Source of the DNA: [Mycobacterium] fortunisiensis
GTDB lineage: Bacteria; Actinomycetota; Actinomycetes; Mycobacteriales; Mycobacteriaceae
Direction of reading: 5' to 3'
Assembly: GCF_019050325.1 (NCBI RefSeq)
Contig: NZ_VOMB01000023.1
Location: forward strand, 62,001 to 126,000
DNA length: 64,000 nt
How positions within the stretch are numbered: the stretch's first letter is position 1; each line of letters starts with the position of its first letter. Positions 52,380 to 63,400 of the stretch are shown here, in pieces. The translations under genes and the position numbers were made by a program. The notes under the pieces are model-generated. The model was not told the origin of the DNA and did no database searches. It worked only from the letters and a program-made list of their open reading frames with translations.

Positions 52380-55300
52380 TCACAGCACCGACGGCACCTT
52401 GTCGAAGGCCACCGTGTAGGTGGTGTCGGTGTCGGGTGTGACGATCGTGTGGGTCGGGGCCCCACCGTCGGACCAGCTGACGAACACCAGCTGACCGTCC
52501 TCGACGAACTGCGGTGAGGAGACTCCGAGCACACGCTCGACGCCCACCACGGACGTTTCGGTGTAGGAGCCGGTGTACGGCTTGCCGTCGATGGTGAAGA
52601 TCGCCTCGGGGTCGCTCGCGGTGAACGTCTGTGTGACGGTGTTGGGGTAGACATTGGCCGACGATGTCGTCGACAGGCCGCTGCTGTCGGTGACGGTCAG
52701 CCTGATCTCGTACCAGGTGTCGGCCGAGTTGTGCGGGTCGGTCGGAACGGTGATGCTGCCCGTCTTGCCGACGACGTTGCTGGTGACCGGATGGATGTGG
52801 TCGGCGTGATGGAACACCACGGTCCAGTTGTAGGCACTGTCCGGCAGGGTTTCGTCCTGGTCCAACGCCGATCCGGTGAACGAAATGGTGTCGCCGGCAT
52901 TGTATTTCGTGTTGTCCAGCGGTGCGCCCAGCGGTGTGGTGATCGTCAGGTCGTGCGGGGCGGTGCTGCCGACGGTGACCGACTGGGTGTCCTGGCCCGT
53001 CTTCTCGCCGTCGCTCACGGTCAACGTCACGGTGTAGGTGCCGTTGGTGTCGTAGGTCTTGGTGGGGTTGGCCTGTGTCGAGGTCGTGCCGTCACCGAAA
53101 TCCCAGTGGTACGTCAGGGTGGTGTCCGGGTCGGGATCGCCGGAACCCTCCGACGAGAAGTTCACTTCCAGCGGCGAATACCCGTTGGACGGTGTGGCCG
53201 TCACTACGGCTGTCGGCGCCCGGTTGCCGCCGGACGGAGCGATCATCGACAGCTCGCCGGGGTAGATGTTCAGCTGGTAGATGTTGCCGTCCGGCCCTTG
53301 CACGAGCCGTACCGGGGTGCCGGCCTGGCCGTCGAACGGCTGCTCGCTGACGTAACTGGCGTAGTTCTGGTCGAGTGTCAGCACCTTGATCCAGCCGAGG
53401 GTGTAATCGGCGATGAACACCTTGCCCTGGTACTCCTCGCCGAGGGTGTCGCCGGTGTAGACCAGGACCGAGGTGATCGAGGCGGTCCCGGCCGGGGTGT
53501 CGTGGTCGTAGGAGTAGATCGGGTTGACGTAACCGCAACCGACACAGACCCCTTCGGCGCCGGGCCAACCGTAGTTGGCGCCCTTGGTCACGACGTTGAG
53601 TTCTTCCCAGGCGGTGTCGCCGACATCGGCCACGAGAAGCTGGCCGTTGGGCGCCACGTCGAACCGGAACGGGTTGCGCAGGCCGTATGCCCAGATCTCT
53701 TGGCGGGCGCCCGGTGTGCTGTAGAACGGGTTGTCGGTCGGGATCGTTCCGTCGGGGTGGATCCGCAGGATCTTGCCGTGGATGTTGGTCAGGTCCTGGG
53801 CATTGGTGCCGACCGAGTTGTCGCCCTTGGCCCAGTAGATGTAATCCGGGGCGTCCCCGGGGTTGTCCTCGTAGTAGATCTCGCCGCCGTGGTGGATCGG
53901 TCCGGCCGTCTGGTCCGAGGCCATCAGTACCTGCTCGGAGGCCAGGATGGTGGTGGAGTCACCGGAGAGCGTGAAACGCGACAGCACGTCGACATCGTCA
54001 CCGTTGGTGTAGGACACGTAGAGGTAGTGGTTCTCGGCGAAGTTCGGGTCGACCTCGATGCCGCCGATTCCACTCTCGAAGTCGGTCTCCGTCGGAAGTA
54101 CCACGAGCGTGGTGGTGCCTTGCCCTTCCTTGTAAAGCTTGATCGCCCCGCCCTTTTCGGCGATCAGGATGCCACCGTCTTCGGTGTTCGCCGGATCGTC
54201 GGGCAGGAACCGGAAATCCACCGGCTCCGAGAGTCCCGACACGATGACGGTGCGTTCGAGTTCCGGCGGCAGCCCCGCCGTGGGCTCCCCGCACGATTGG
54301 GTTATCTGCTGCAGCGTCAGGGCACCCCAGGCCGTGACGGCCTCGCTGAAATCGGAAATCGGTGGCGCGGAGAAGATCTGCTCTGCCTGCCGGCGCACCC
54401 AGCCGAGCACCGCCCACAGCCCTGGTGAATCCGGCGTCTCCCCCGGGGCGGGACCCGCCAGCAGGGGCATGACGTATTCGTTGATCAGGCCGCCGATCTT
54501 CTGGGCGATGGGGGCCACGGTGCTGAAGACGTTGCAGAAGCAGTTCCACACCTTCTTGACCGGCTCGGGCGAGTCCGGCCCCGGCAGGGGCAAGGGCGGG
54601 ATCGTGATCGCCGCCTGTTCCTGCACCTGTGCCTGCACCGGGCCGAGCTCCTCGGCACCCGATCGCACCGCGCCCAGCGGCGCCGCGGCCTCGCCGGCAT
54701 CCGCGACCTCGGCGACATCGGCGGGCTTGGAGCGGGCCTCGAGTTTGCTCTTGGACCACGAGCTGGGGCGGCCGCTGGTACGGCGCAGCGGGTTCGTCGA
54801 CGCGGCGTCGCCGGCGACGAGCTCGGCGATCGGGCTTTCCGGCGGTGGCACGACCTCGACAGCCTCGACGACCTCGACAGCCTCGGGGGTCGGCTCGAGT
54901 TCGGCCGGCAATTCGGGTGTTTCGACCTCGCCGAGGGCGACGTCCTCCTCGACGGCGACCTCGTCCGGGGCGCCTTCCTCGGCATCCTTCGTGCGCGCCC
55001 CGCCGGAACTTCGGATGATCACGCCCTTGGGGAGGGTGACAGCAGATTCCTTGGACTTCGGGACCAGCCTGGCCCTACCGGGCCGGGTGGCCGCGTCGGC
55101 AGAGTTCACCTTGGCGGACTTCGGGGATTTGGCCGACGCCGCGCCGGGTCGCGTCTTCGCTCCCGACGACGCCGATGCGCCGCCGCCGGTGGCCGTCGAC
55201 GCAGACTCCGACGTCGCCGCCGAGTTGGTCTCCTCGGCCAGCGCCAGCCCGGGAGTCGACGCCATGGCGGCACCGAACCCGAGGGCGACGGCCAAAGCAC

Positions 55301-55403
55301 CAACCCGGGCAACGTGTTTGGTGCGGGGACTGAGTGTCGCGGATCTGCACTCAGGTGGACCGGCCGGCGACAGCTCGGTCTGTGCACGCTTCCCTGACGC
55401 CAT
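52380..55403 (-). CDS. Exported glucose/sorbosone-dehydrogenase-like protein with PKD domain
   Basis: The 1007-residue protein has a long mycobacterial signal region (TKHVARVGALAVALGFGAAMASTPGLALA) and a disordered Ala/Glu-rich segment to about 230. A six-bladed PQQ-type propeller spans about 380-725 (GIGGIEVDPNFAENHYLYVSY; GKILRIHPDG; WAYGLRNPFRFDVAPNGQLLVADVGD; GANYGWP). A PKD domain (YHWDFGDGTTSTQANPTKTY, about 727-813) and two beta-rich domains complete it. Homologs oxidise sugars with PQQ, but many mycobacteria do not make PQQ, so a binding role is possible. Confidence 0.85.
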   Translation of the reverse strand: MASGKRAQTELSPAGPPECRSATLSPRTKHVARVGALAVALGFGAAMASTPGLALAEETNSAATSESASTATGGGASASSGAKTRPGAASAKSPKSAKVNSADAATRPGRARLVPKSKESAVTLPKGVIIRSSGGARTKDAEEGAPDEVAVEEDVALGEVETPELPAELEPTPEAVEVVEAVEVVPPPESPIAELVAGDAASTNPLRRTSGRPSSWSKSKLEARSKPADVAEVADAGEAAAPLGAVRSGAEELGPVQAQVQEQAAITIPPLPLPGPDSPEPVKKVWNCFCNVFSTVAPIAQKIGGLINEYVMPLLAGPAPGETPDSPGLWAVLGWVRRQAEQIFSAPPISDFSEAVTAWGALTLQQITQSCGEPTAGLPPELERTVIVSGLSEPVDFRFLPDDPANTEDGGILIAEKGGAIKLYKEGQGTTTLVVLPTETDFESGIGGIEVDPNFAENHYLYVSYTNGDDVDVLSRFTLSGDSTTILASEQVLMASDQTAGPIHHGGEIYYEDNPGDAPDYIYWAKGDNSVGTNAQDLTNIHGKILRIHPDGTIPTDNPFYSTPGARQEIWAYGLRNPFRFDVAPNGQLLVADVGDTAWEELNVVTKGANYGWPGAEGVCVGCGYVNPIYSYDHDTPAGTASITSVLVYTGDTLGEEYQGKVFIADYTLGWIKVLTLDQNYASYVSEQPFDGQAGTPVRLVQGPDGNIYQLNIYPGELSMIAPSGGNRAPTAVVTATPSNGYSPLEVNFSSEGSGDPDPDTTLTYHWDFGDGTTSTQANPTKTYDTNGTYTVTLTVSDGEKTGQDTQSVTVGSTAPHDLTITTPLGAPLDNTKYNAGDTISFTGSALDQDETLPDSAYNWTVVFHHADHIHPVTSNVVGKTGSITVPTDPHNSADTWYEIRLTVTDSSGLSTTSSANVYPNTVTQTFTASDPEAIFTIDGKPYTGSYTETSVVGVERVLGVSSPQFVEDGQLVFVSWSDGGAPTHTIVTPDTDTTYTVAFDKVPSVL

Positions 55404-55540
55404 GGCCCACCCCTGAACGCACATCGTGATCGCAGCGCCGCCCGGCGCGCCATCAGTATTGCGGTTGCGTCAATTCCACGCAGGAAAACGTCAGGATTTA
55501 CTCAGGTTCTCCTCAGCAAGGCCACGGGTGGTGCCCGGTC

Positions 55541-55984
55541 TCAGTCCTCGCTGTCGGCCTGATAGTGCGGTACGCCGCGGTCGCGGAACCGGCGCCCGGT
55601 GACCTTCTCGGTCCGGATGCGGACGAAATGGTCGCGCCGGCCGTCGACCCACGGCTGCACGAACGTCCCGGCGACCTCGACCTGTTCGTCCACATCGGTC
55701 AACGGCTCGGCATGCCCGACGATGGTCACGCTCCAGCCGGTGTGCAGATCGGCGTCGAGTTCGTCGGCCTGGAAGGCCACCACCTGATGGTCGGTCGCGG
55801 CGGTCAGCTTGGGTCCCCCGGCGACCCGGATCACCACGTCGTCATGCCACATCCGGAAGTTGACCGGCTGCACCGCGGGCAGGGCGTCCTCGGTGAAGAC
55901 GAGGCGGCCGACACGCACCCGGTCCAGCAGATCCAAGCACTGCCTGCGGGTGAGCACGTCGAGCTCGGATCCCTTGGACACCAT
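55541..55984 (-). CDS. PNPOx-fold flavin/F420-binding protein
   Basis: The 147-residue protein is a split-barrel of the pyridoxamine-phosphate-oxidase-like family: GSELDVLTRRQCLDLLDRVRVGRLVFTEDALPAVQPVNFRMW, then the WSVTIVGHAEPLTD segment. Members use FMN, F420 or heme; the cofactor here cannot be told from sequence alone. It begins 2 bases after the wax-synthase stop, so the two form an operon. Confidence 0.85.
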   Translation of the reverse strand: MVSKGSELDVLTRRQCLDLLDRVRVGRLVFTEDALPAVQPVNFRMWHDDVVIRVAGGPKLTAATDHQVVAFQADELDADLHTGWSVTIVGHAEPLTDVDEQVEVAGTFVQPWVDGRRDHFVRIRTEKVTGRRFRDRGVPHYQADSED

Positions 55985-55986
55985 GA

Positions 55987-57363
55987 TCAACCTCCTTCGA
56001 CGAGCAGCAGGGTCCCCACCGGGGTGGAGCGCCAGTGGCCGGTACTGATCGCGGTCAGCCGCTCGACTGCCCGCTCGATGCCGGTGGCGAGTTCGTCGAC
56101 ATCGGGCGTGGCGTCGTAGTCGCCGATGACGCCGAACACCAACCGGTCGGTGTAGCTCATGATCGCAATCCCGGTGCGCAGATGCAGGGCCAACGGTGGA
56201 ATCGGCAGCAAGCGCACCACGTCGCGTCCCATCAACCGCAGGGTAGCGCGCGGACCGGCGACACTGGTCGCCAACGTGACCACCCCGCGTTGCGGCAACC
56301 GGGTCAGCGCCCGCACCGTCCACGCCGTCAACGGAAACGGAATCGCCTTCGCCGCGGCCACCACGAGGTTTCCGGCCTGGCTCTGACCGCTGCCCTTGGC
56401 CCGGTCCATCCGCTCGTGCACGCTGCGCAGCTGGGCCACCGGGTCTTCTTTCTCCACCGGCAGGTACGGCAGCATCACCGAGACCCGGTTGTCGAGGGCG
56501 TCGCGGGCGCCGGTCGGCCGCACCGACACCGGGACCAGGGTGCGCAACGAGGTTCGCCGCGGCCGCTCCCCGCGCCGGATGAGCATGGTCCGGAAGCTGT
56601 CGGTGATCGCGGCGAGCGCGACATCGTTGACCGTGACGCCGAACCGGCTGCGCACCTTCTCGATCTCGTCCAGCGGCACTTCGACCGCCGCGTAGCGACG
56701 CATGCTTGAGATCGGCCCGCTCAACGACGACACGGCCGCGGGCCGCAGCAGCCCCTCGGCGATGTCGAACGCGCCGCGCACGGCCTGCACCGCCGCACCG
56801 GGCAGGGCCCGGGTGGTGCGCCACGCGCCGCTGATCCACTCGACGGGGTTCGACCCCGGCCGGGCCGCGGGACCGGCCGGATCGTCCCCGACGACGGGAT
56901 CGTCGCAGAGCTGGCCGAGCAGCCTGGTGGCGGCCACCCCGTCGGCCACGCAGTGGTGCACCTTCATCAGCAGGGCCCATCGGTTGTGCTGCAGGCCGTC
57001 GACGATCCAGCACTCCCACAGCGGCCGATCCCGGTCCAGCCGGCGTTCCATCACCTCGGCAACCAACCGGTTCAACGCCGCCTCATCGCCGGGCCGGGGT
57101 AACGCCGTAAACCGAATATGGTGGGCTACATCGAAATTGGAGTCATCGACCCAGTGCGGGGCAGCCAGGTCCAGCGGCTGGGTGTGCAGCAGCTGACGCA
57201 GCCTCGGCACCGACATCACGCGTTCGGTCAGCGCGGCGACGACGGCCTCGGCGTCGGGCATCGGGCCGGCCAGCACGGCAACCGCACCGATGGCCAGGCT
57301 GGCATGCGGATCGGAGTCCTCGGCTTCCACGAACGCCGCGTCCAGGACGGTCAGCTGTTCCAT
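55987..57363 (-). CDS. Wax ester synthase/diacylglycerol acyltransferase
   Basis: The 458-residue WS/DGAT enzyme makes triacylglycerol or wax esters from acyl-CoA. It has the catalytic HHxxxDG in LLMKVHHCVADGVAATRLL, the family NDVALAAITDSFR and the late PLLP-region residues. Start ATG gives MEQLTVLDAAF, the standard family opening. Such stores accumulate in mycobacteria under hypoxia, nitrate or NO stress, which fits the nitrate reductase genes 66 bases upstream of it being on the same strand. Confidence 0.9.
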   Translation of the reverse strand: MEQLTVLDAAFVEAEDSDPHASLAIGAVAVLAGPMPDAEAVVAALTERVMSVPRLRQLLHTQPLDLAAPHWVDDSNFDVAHHIRFTALPRPGDEAALNRLVAEVMERRLDRDRPLWECWIVDGLQHNRWALLMKVHHCVADGVAATRLLGQLCDDPVVGDDPAGPAARPGSNPVEWISGAWRTTRALPGAAVQAVRGAFDIAEGLLRPAAVSSLSGPISSMRRYAAVEVPLDEIEKVRSRFGVTVNDVALAAITDSFRTMLIRRGERPRRTSLRTLVPVSVRPTGARDALDNRVSVMLPYLPVEKEDPVAQLRSVHERMDRAKGSGQSQAGNLVVAAAKAIPFPLTAWTVRALTRLPQRGVVTLATSVAGPRATLRLMGRDVVRLLPIPPLALHLRTGIAIMSYTDRLVFGVIGDYDATPDVDELATGIERAVERLTAISTGHWRSTPVGTLLLVEGG

Positions 57364-57429
57364 GAATCCACTGTGCCGGACCGACGGGCTGCCCCGGCAG
57401 AGCCGAAAGTCACCAATCGCACCGACGGA

Positions 57430-58158
57430 TCACCAACCACGCCGGTGCGGCTGCGAGCCGACCAGTTCGCCCCGGCCGGCGACGTCGCGGCTGCGGTACA
57501 CGACATACGGCCGGAACAGATAGCCGATCGGAGCGCTGAACACGTGCACCAGCCGGGTGAACGGCCACAGGCAGAACAGCACGAGCGCGATCATCACGTG
57601 GATGTGGAAGTACAGCGGCGCCTGCACCATGAGATCACCGCGGGGCTGCAGGATCCAGATCGAGCGGAACCACGGCGACACGGTTTCGCGGTAGTCGTGC
57701 TCGGCGCCCTCGGGAGTGACACCCATCGCCGTACAGGCGAACCCGGCCACCATCGCGGCCAGCAACACGGCGTACATCACCTTGTCGTTGACCGTGGTCG
57801 CCATGAACACCGGTCCGGTCGTGCGGCGCCGGTAGATCAGCAGCACGATGCCGGTCAGCGCGGCGACGCCGGCGAGGCCGCCCAGGATCACCGCCTGCAG
57901 GTGGTACACGTGTTCGCTCATCACCAGGTCCATCCAGGACTCGGGGATCAGCAGCCCGATGACGTGCCCGATGAACACCACCAGGATGCCGAAGTGGAAC
58001 ATCGGGCTGGCGATGCGCAGTAGCCGCGACTCGTACAGCTGCGACGAGCGGGTGGTCCAGCCGAACTTGTCGTAGCGGTAGCGCCACCAGGTGCCCACCA
58101 CCACCGCCGCCAGCGTGACGTACGGCACCACATCCCAGAAGATCACCCAGCCCGACAT
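57430..58158 (-). CDS. narI: Respiratory nitrate reductase gamma subunit (cytochrome b)
   Basis: NarI is the membrane diheme subunit that takes electrons from quinol. The 242-residue protein has five helices, with histidine ligands in MFHFGILVVFIGHVIGL and YFHIHVMIALVLF plus EHVYHLQAV. Its ATG overlaps the narJ stop by one base (TGATG). It ends the narGHJI operon. Confidence 0.92.
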   Translation of the reverse strand: MSGWVIFWDVVPYVTLAAVVVGTWWRYRYDKFGWTTRSSQLYESRLLRIASPMFHFGILVVFIGHVIGLLIPESWMDLVMSEHVYHLQAVILGGLAGVAALTGIVLLIYRRRTTGPVFMATTVNDKVMYAVLLAAMVAGFACTAMGVTPEGAEHDYRETVSPWFRSIWILQPRGDLMVQAPLYFHIHVMIALVLFCLWPFTRLVHVFSAPIGYLFRPYVVYRSRDVAGRGELVGSQPHRRGW

Positions 58159-58808
58159 CAGACGCCGCCCTGAACTCGACGCGGCGGCACGGTCAACTGG
58201 AACGGCTGCAGTCCCACGGTTTCCGCGGGCGGGCCGGACCGCATCAGCCGCACCACGTCGTCGGCCGGGGCCAGGACGGGCAGGGTGGCACACACCGCGG
58301 CCAGCGCAGGCGCATACGGCGAGTCTGCCTCGGCCAGCGACCGGGCGATCACATCGATCGGCACCCGGTACTTGGCCAGCAGCCGGCGCCCGACCTCCGG
58401 ATCCACCGTGGCCGCGAACTCCAGCACCACCGGAAGGTGGTCGGGTGCCTCACCTTTCGGCACCTGCACGCCCGCGGCACGGAAGGCCTGGGCGAACTCC
58501 ACCATGTCTGCGCCTCGGTTGCGGGTGTCCCCCGATGTCCAGTACGTCAACAGCATCGTGGACCGCTTCTGCAGATCGAAGGTGTCGACGTACTCTCTGG
58601 CCAGCTCCATTCCGGACCGGATACTCAGCCCCACAACGGTTTCCCCGAGCAGGCGGCGCGGCTCACCGGTGACGTGATCCAGCAGGCGGGCCGCATTCTC
58701 CAGCCGCTCGGCGTGACCCTCGTCCGGGTAGCCCAGCATCAGCGACGCCGCCTGCCACACCAGACGATCCTGTAGTCCGCGGTCTGTTCTCGTCCGACGC
58801 TTCAGCAC
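58158..58808 (-). CDS. narJ: Nitrate reductase assembly chaperone
   Basis: NarJ binds NarG and helps insert the molybdenum cofactor and Fe-S clusters. The 216-residue protein shows LMLGYPDEG, AREYVDTFDLQKRSTMLLTYWTSGDTRNRG and HLPVVLEFAA, which are family blocks. It starts with GTG, GGAGG 4 bases upstream, 10 bases after the narH stop. Confidence 0.92.
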   Translation of the reverse strand: MLKRRTRTDRGLQDRLVWQAASLMLGYPDEGHAERLENAARLLDHVTGEPRRLLGETVVGLSIRSGMELAREYVDTFDLQKRSTMLLTYWTSGDTRNRGADMVEFAQAFRAAGVQVPKGEAPDHLPVVLEFAATVDPEVGRRLLAKYRVPIDVIARSLAEADSPYAPALAAVCATLPVLAPADDVVRLMRSGPPAETVGLQPFQLTVPPRRVQGGV

Positions 58809-58818
58809 TGGTCCTCCA

Positions 58819-60462
58819 TCAGTCCGAGGGGAACATCCCCGACGGCACGCCCCGGCCGTCCCAATTGAGCAGATTCACCCGCGACGGGCGTTCGGCGTTG
58901 GCGGCCATCGCGCCGGTGGTCTGCCGGTGCTGCAGCGCGTGGAACGTCTCCACCGCCACCGGCACCGGCCCGCCGCTGGCCTCACCGAACGGGCCTGATT
59001 CGTACATCCCCGGACCGCCCTCGAACGACAGCGAGCACCCGGGCTCCTCCGCCCCGGGGATGGCCTCGGAGCTGTAGGCCGTCGGGATGACGTAGCGGTC
59101 CTCATATTTCGCCAAGGCCAGCAGCCGGTACATCTCGTAGATCTGTTCTTCGGTCATCCCGACCGCGGCCGGGATGTGCGGCTGGGTCTCACGCCCGAGA
59201 TTGATGTCGCGCATGTAGGCGCGCATCGCCGCCAGACGGCGCAACACGCCCTCGACCACGGTGGTGTCACCCGCGGTGAACAAGCCGGCCAGGTACTCGA
59301 TCGGGATGCGTAGTGCCTCCAGCGCGCCGAACAGGTTGCCGACATCCTCACCGTCGTGACCGTCGCGGCTGACCGCGTCGACCACCGGCGACAGCGGCGG
59401 GATGTACCACACCATCGGCACGGTCCGGAACTCCGGATGCAGCGGCAGCGCAACGCCGTAGGTGTGGATCAGCTTGTAGATCGGCGAGCGCTGCGCGGCC
59501 TCGATCCACTCGTCGGAGATCCCCTCGGCCCGGGCCCCGGCGATCACTTCCGGGTCGGTCGGATCCAGCAGGATCTGCCGTTGCGCCTCGTAGAGATCCT
59601 TGTCATCCGGTACCGACGCGGCCTCCAGCACCCGGTCGACGTCGTAGAGCACCAGTCCGAGATAACGCAACCGGCCCACGCAGGTCTCCGAGCACACCGT
59701 CGGCAACCCGACCTCGATGCGCGGATAGCACATTGTGCACTTCTCGGCCTTGCCCGTCTTGTGGTTGAAATAGACCTTCTTGTACGGGCATCCGGACACA
59801 CACATCCGCCAGCCGCGGCAGCGGTCCTGGTCGACCAGCACGATGCCGTCCTCGGAGCGCTTGTACATCGCGCCCGACGGGCAGGACGCCACGCATGCCG
59901 GGTTCAGGCAGTGCTCGCAGATCCGGGGCAGGTAGAACATGAAGGTCTGCTCGAGTTCGAGCTTGATCTGTTCGGAAACCTGTTTGAGTACCGGGTCGCC
60001 CGGAACGATCTCCGGGGAGCCGGCCAGATCGTCGTCCCAGTTCGCCGACCACGACACCTTCATCGGCTTGCCGGTGATCAGGCTGCGCGGCGGTGCGGTG
60101 GGGATGTGTTCGCCCAGGGGCGCCGAGGTCAGGTTCTCGTAGTCGTACGTCCACGGTTCGTAGTAATCGTCGATGGACGGCAGCTTCGGGTTCGCGAAGA
60201 TCTTGGCCAACTTGGCCAGCCGGCCGCCGTCGCGCAACCGTAACCGGCCGCGGCGGTCCAGCTTCCAGCCCCCGCGCCACTTCTCCTGGTCCTGGTAGGT
60301 GCGCGGATAGCCTTGCCCCGGCCGGGTTTCGACGTTGTTGAACCACACATATTCGGTGCCGGCCCGGTTCGTCCAGGCCTGTTTGCAGGTCACCGAACAG
60401 GTCTGGCACCCGATGCACTTGTCGAGGTTCATCACCATCGCCATCTGGGCCATGACTTTCAT
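58819..60462 (-). CDS. narH: Nitrate reductase beta subunit (Fe-S)
   Basis: NarH carries electrons from NarI to NarG. The 547-residue protein has four cysteine groups: CIGCQTCSVTC; CEHCLNPACVASC; CRGWRMCVSGC, where Trp replaces a cysteine and makes the [3Fe-4S] cluster; and CTMCYPR with CSETC. Its ATG overlaps the narG stop (ATGA). Coordinates of the first five residues (MKVMAQ) are as usual for the family. Confidence 0.94.
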   Translation of the reverse strand: MKVMAQMAMVMNLDKCIGCQTCSVTCKQAWTNRAGTEYVWFNNVETRPGQGYPRTYQDQEKWRGGWKLDRRGRLRLRDGGRLAKLAKIFANPKLPSIDDYYEPWTYDYENLTSAPLGEHIPTAPPRSLITGKPMKVSWSANWDDDLAGSPEIVPGDPVLKQVSEQIKLELEQTFMFYLPRICEHCLNPACVASCPSGAMYKRSEDGIVLVDQDRCRGWRMCVSGCPYKKVYFNHKTGKAEKCTMCYPRIEVGLPTVCSETCVGRLRYLGLVLYDVDRVLEAASVPDDKDLYEAQRQILLDPTDPEVIAGARAEGISDEWIEAAQRSPIYKLIHTYGVALPLHPEFRTVPMVWYIPPLSPVVDAVSRDGHDGEDVGNLFGALEALRIPIEYLAGLFTAGDTTVVEGVLRRLAAMRAYMRDINLGRETQPHIPAAVGMTEEQIYEMYRLLALAKYEDRYVIPTAYSSEAIPGAEEPGCSLSFEGGPGMYESGPFGEASGGPVPVAVETFHALQHRQTTGAMAANAERPSRVNLLNWDGRGVPSGMFPSD

Positions 60463-63400
60463 TGGTACTTCACCTCCTGCGACCGGCGCCGGACCACCGT
60501 CACCTCGTCACGCTGATTTCCGGTGGGGCCCAGATAGTTCCAGGCGAACGAGTGCTGGGCGTACCCGCCGGCCAGGTGGCTCGGCTTGACCAGCAGCCGG
60601 GTCAGCGAATTGTGGATACCACCGCGCGTCCCGGTGGTCTCGCTCAGCGGCACATCGATGGTTCGCTCCTGCGCGTGGTAGACGTAGACCACTCCTTCCG
60701 GCATCCGGTGACTCACCACCGCCCGGCACACCAGCACACCGTTGCGGTTCACTGCCTCGATCCAATCGTTGTCCGCCACGTCGATCTTCGCCGCGTCGGC
60801 CGGGCTCATCCACATCGTCGGACCGCCACGCGAGAGCGACAACATGAACAGGTTGTCCTGGTACTCCGAGTGGATCGACCACTTGGAGTGCGGGGTGAGG
60901 TAGCGCACGGTCAGGCCGATACCGTCACGCCCCAACCGGGATTCGCCGAACAACCGGGCCATGTCCAGCGGCGGCCGGTAGATCGGCAGCTGTTCGCCGA
61001 GCTCCTCCAGCCAGTCGTGGTCGACATAGAAGTGCATCCGGCCGGTGAGCGTGTGGAACGGTTTGAGCTCCTCGATGTTCACCGTGAACGGGGCATAGCG
61101 CCGGCCGCCGGTCTCGCTGCCCGACCACTCCGGGCTGGTGATCACCGGCACCGGTCTGGCCTGGGTGTCGGCGTAGGTGATCCGGCGTTCCTCGTTGCCC
61201 TCGGCCAGGTGGATCAGCTTTCGGCCGGTGCGCCGCTCCAGCTCGCGGAACCCCTCGACCGCCAGCCGGCCGTTGGAGGTACCCGACAGCGCCAGGATGA
61301 CGTCGGCCATCCGTTCGGCGGTGGTGATCGCCGGGCGGCCTTGCCCGGCACCGGAATCCATCACACCGAACTTGGCGGCGAGTTCACCGACCTCGCGCTC
61401 GGGAAACGTGGTGACGCCCTTGGTGGTCAGCCCCAGCTTCTCGACCAGCGGGCCCAGCGCCGACCACTTTTGGGCAATTGCGGTGTAATCGCGCTCGACC
61501 ACCTGCAGCGGCCCCATGGTCCGGCCCGGTACCGGCGTCTCGCCCGTGGTCCGCCAGTCATGTTCGGTGCCACCGGGATATGCCATCGCCCCGGGGGTGT
61601 CATGCTGCAACGTACCCATCACCACATCGGTGCGGGTGCCCAGGTGCCGCTTCGCCAACGCACTGAAGGTCCGCGCGATCGCACCGAAAGCCTCGAAATC
61701 CGAACGGGTTTCCCACGGCGGGTCCACTGCCGGGCTGAAGGCGTGTATGTAGGGGTGCATGTCCGTGCTGGACAGGTCGGCCTTCTCGTACCAGGTCGCC
61801 GCGGGCAGCACCACATCGGAGAGCAGTGTCGTCGAGGTCATCCGGAAGTCGATCGACATCAACAGGTCGAGCTTGCCCTCGGGCACATCCTTGGTCCAGG
61901 CCACGTCGTTGGGTCGCAGCTCTTCACCGGTCGGTTCGCCCTGCACGTTCGACGTCGTGCCCAGCAGATGCCGCAGGAAGTACTCGTTGCCCTTGCTGGA
62001 CGAACCCAACAGGTTGGCCCGCCACACGTTGAGCACCCGCGGCCAGTTGGCCGGATTGTCCGGATCGGTGACGGCGAGTTTGAGTCCGCCACCGGCCAAT
62101 TGGGCCGCGACGTACTCGGGAACCTCCTGACCGGCCGCCTTGGCTTCGTCGACCACATCCAGACTGGACCGGTCGAACTGCGGGTAGAACGGGGTCCACC
62201 CCATGGCCACCGCCGAACTCAGCACGTCCATGGTGTGCTTGTCGCGGAACCGCCCCCGCCCCACCGGACTCGACAGGGCGTCGGCGCGGTACCCGTCGTA
62301 GCGCCACTGGTCGGTGTGCACATACCAGTACGACGTCCCGGCCATCTGCCGCGGCGGGCGCGACCAGTCGGTGCCCATCGCCATGGCGGCCCACCCGGTG
62401 ACCGGCCGGCACTTCTCCTGCCCCACGTAATGCGCCCAGCCGCCGCCGTTGCGGCCCATCGAGCCGGTGAGCAGCAGCAGCGAGAGCACCGCCCGATAGG
62501 TGGCGTCGCCGTGGAACCACTGGCAGATGCCCGCACCCATGATGATCATCGACCGGCCGCCGGATTCCTCGGCGTTGCGGGCGAATTCACGTGCCACCCG
62601 GATCGCCTGCCCTGCCGACACCCCGGTGATCTGCTCCTGCCAGGCCGGTGTGTAGGGCTGGGTGGCGTCGTCGTAACCGGTGGGCCAGTCCCCCGGCAGG
62701 CCGGGCCGGTGCACCCCGTACTGGGCCAGCATCAGATCGAACACCGTGCACACCAGGTGTTCTCCGACCCGCCGCACCGGCACCCCCCGCTGCAGCGTCG
62801 CGCCGCTGCCGTCGACGGTGTCGAAGCGCGGCAGGGTGATCTCGGCGGTCTCGAACGCGTCGCCCCACACCGTCAGCGCGGGCGAGAGATCTTCCAGGTC
62901 GAGGTTCCACTTACCCAGACCGTCGTTGCCGAACCGGAATCCGAGGGAGCCCTGCGGCACCGCGACACTGTCACTGGCACCGTCGAGAAGCACCGGTTTG
63001 AACGCGGCGTTCTCCTGCTCGGCCACTGCCCCGCCGAGATCGGCTGCGGTGAGGTTCTTCCCGGGCACCAGTGCGCCATCCCGTTCTTCCAGCTTGACCA
63101 GGAACGGCAGATCGGTGAAGCGGCGCACATAGTCCACAAAGTACGGAACGCGTTTCTGCACAAAGCATTCGTCGAGAATGACGTGCCCCATGGCCATCGC
63201 CAACGCGCCGTCGGTCCCTGCCGCGCACGGCATCCACTCATCGGCGAACTTGGTGTTGTCGGCGTAATCCGGGCTGACGGTCACCACCTTGGTGCCGCGG
63301 TAGCGGACCTCGGCCATCCAGTGGGCGTCGGGGGTGCGGGTGACCGGGACGTTGGATCCCCACATCATCAGATACGAGGCGTCCCACCAGTCCCCCGACT

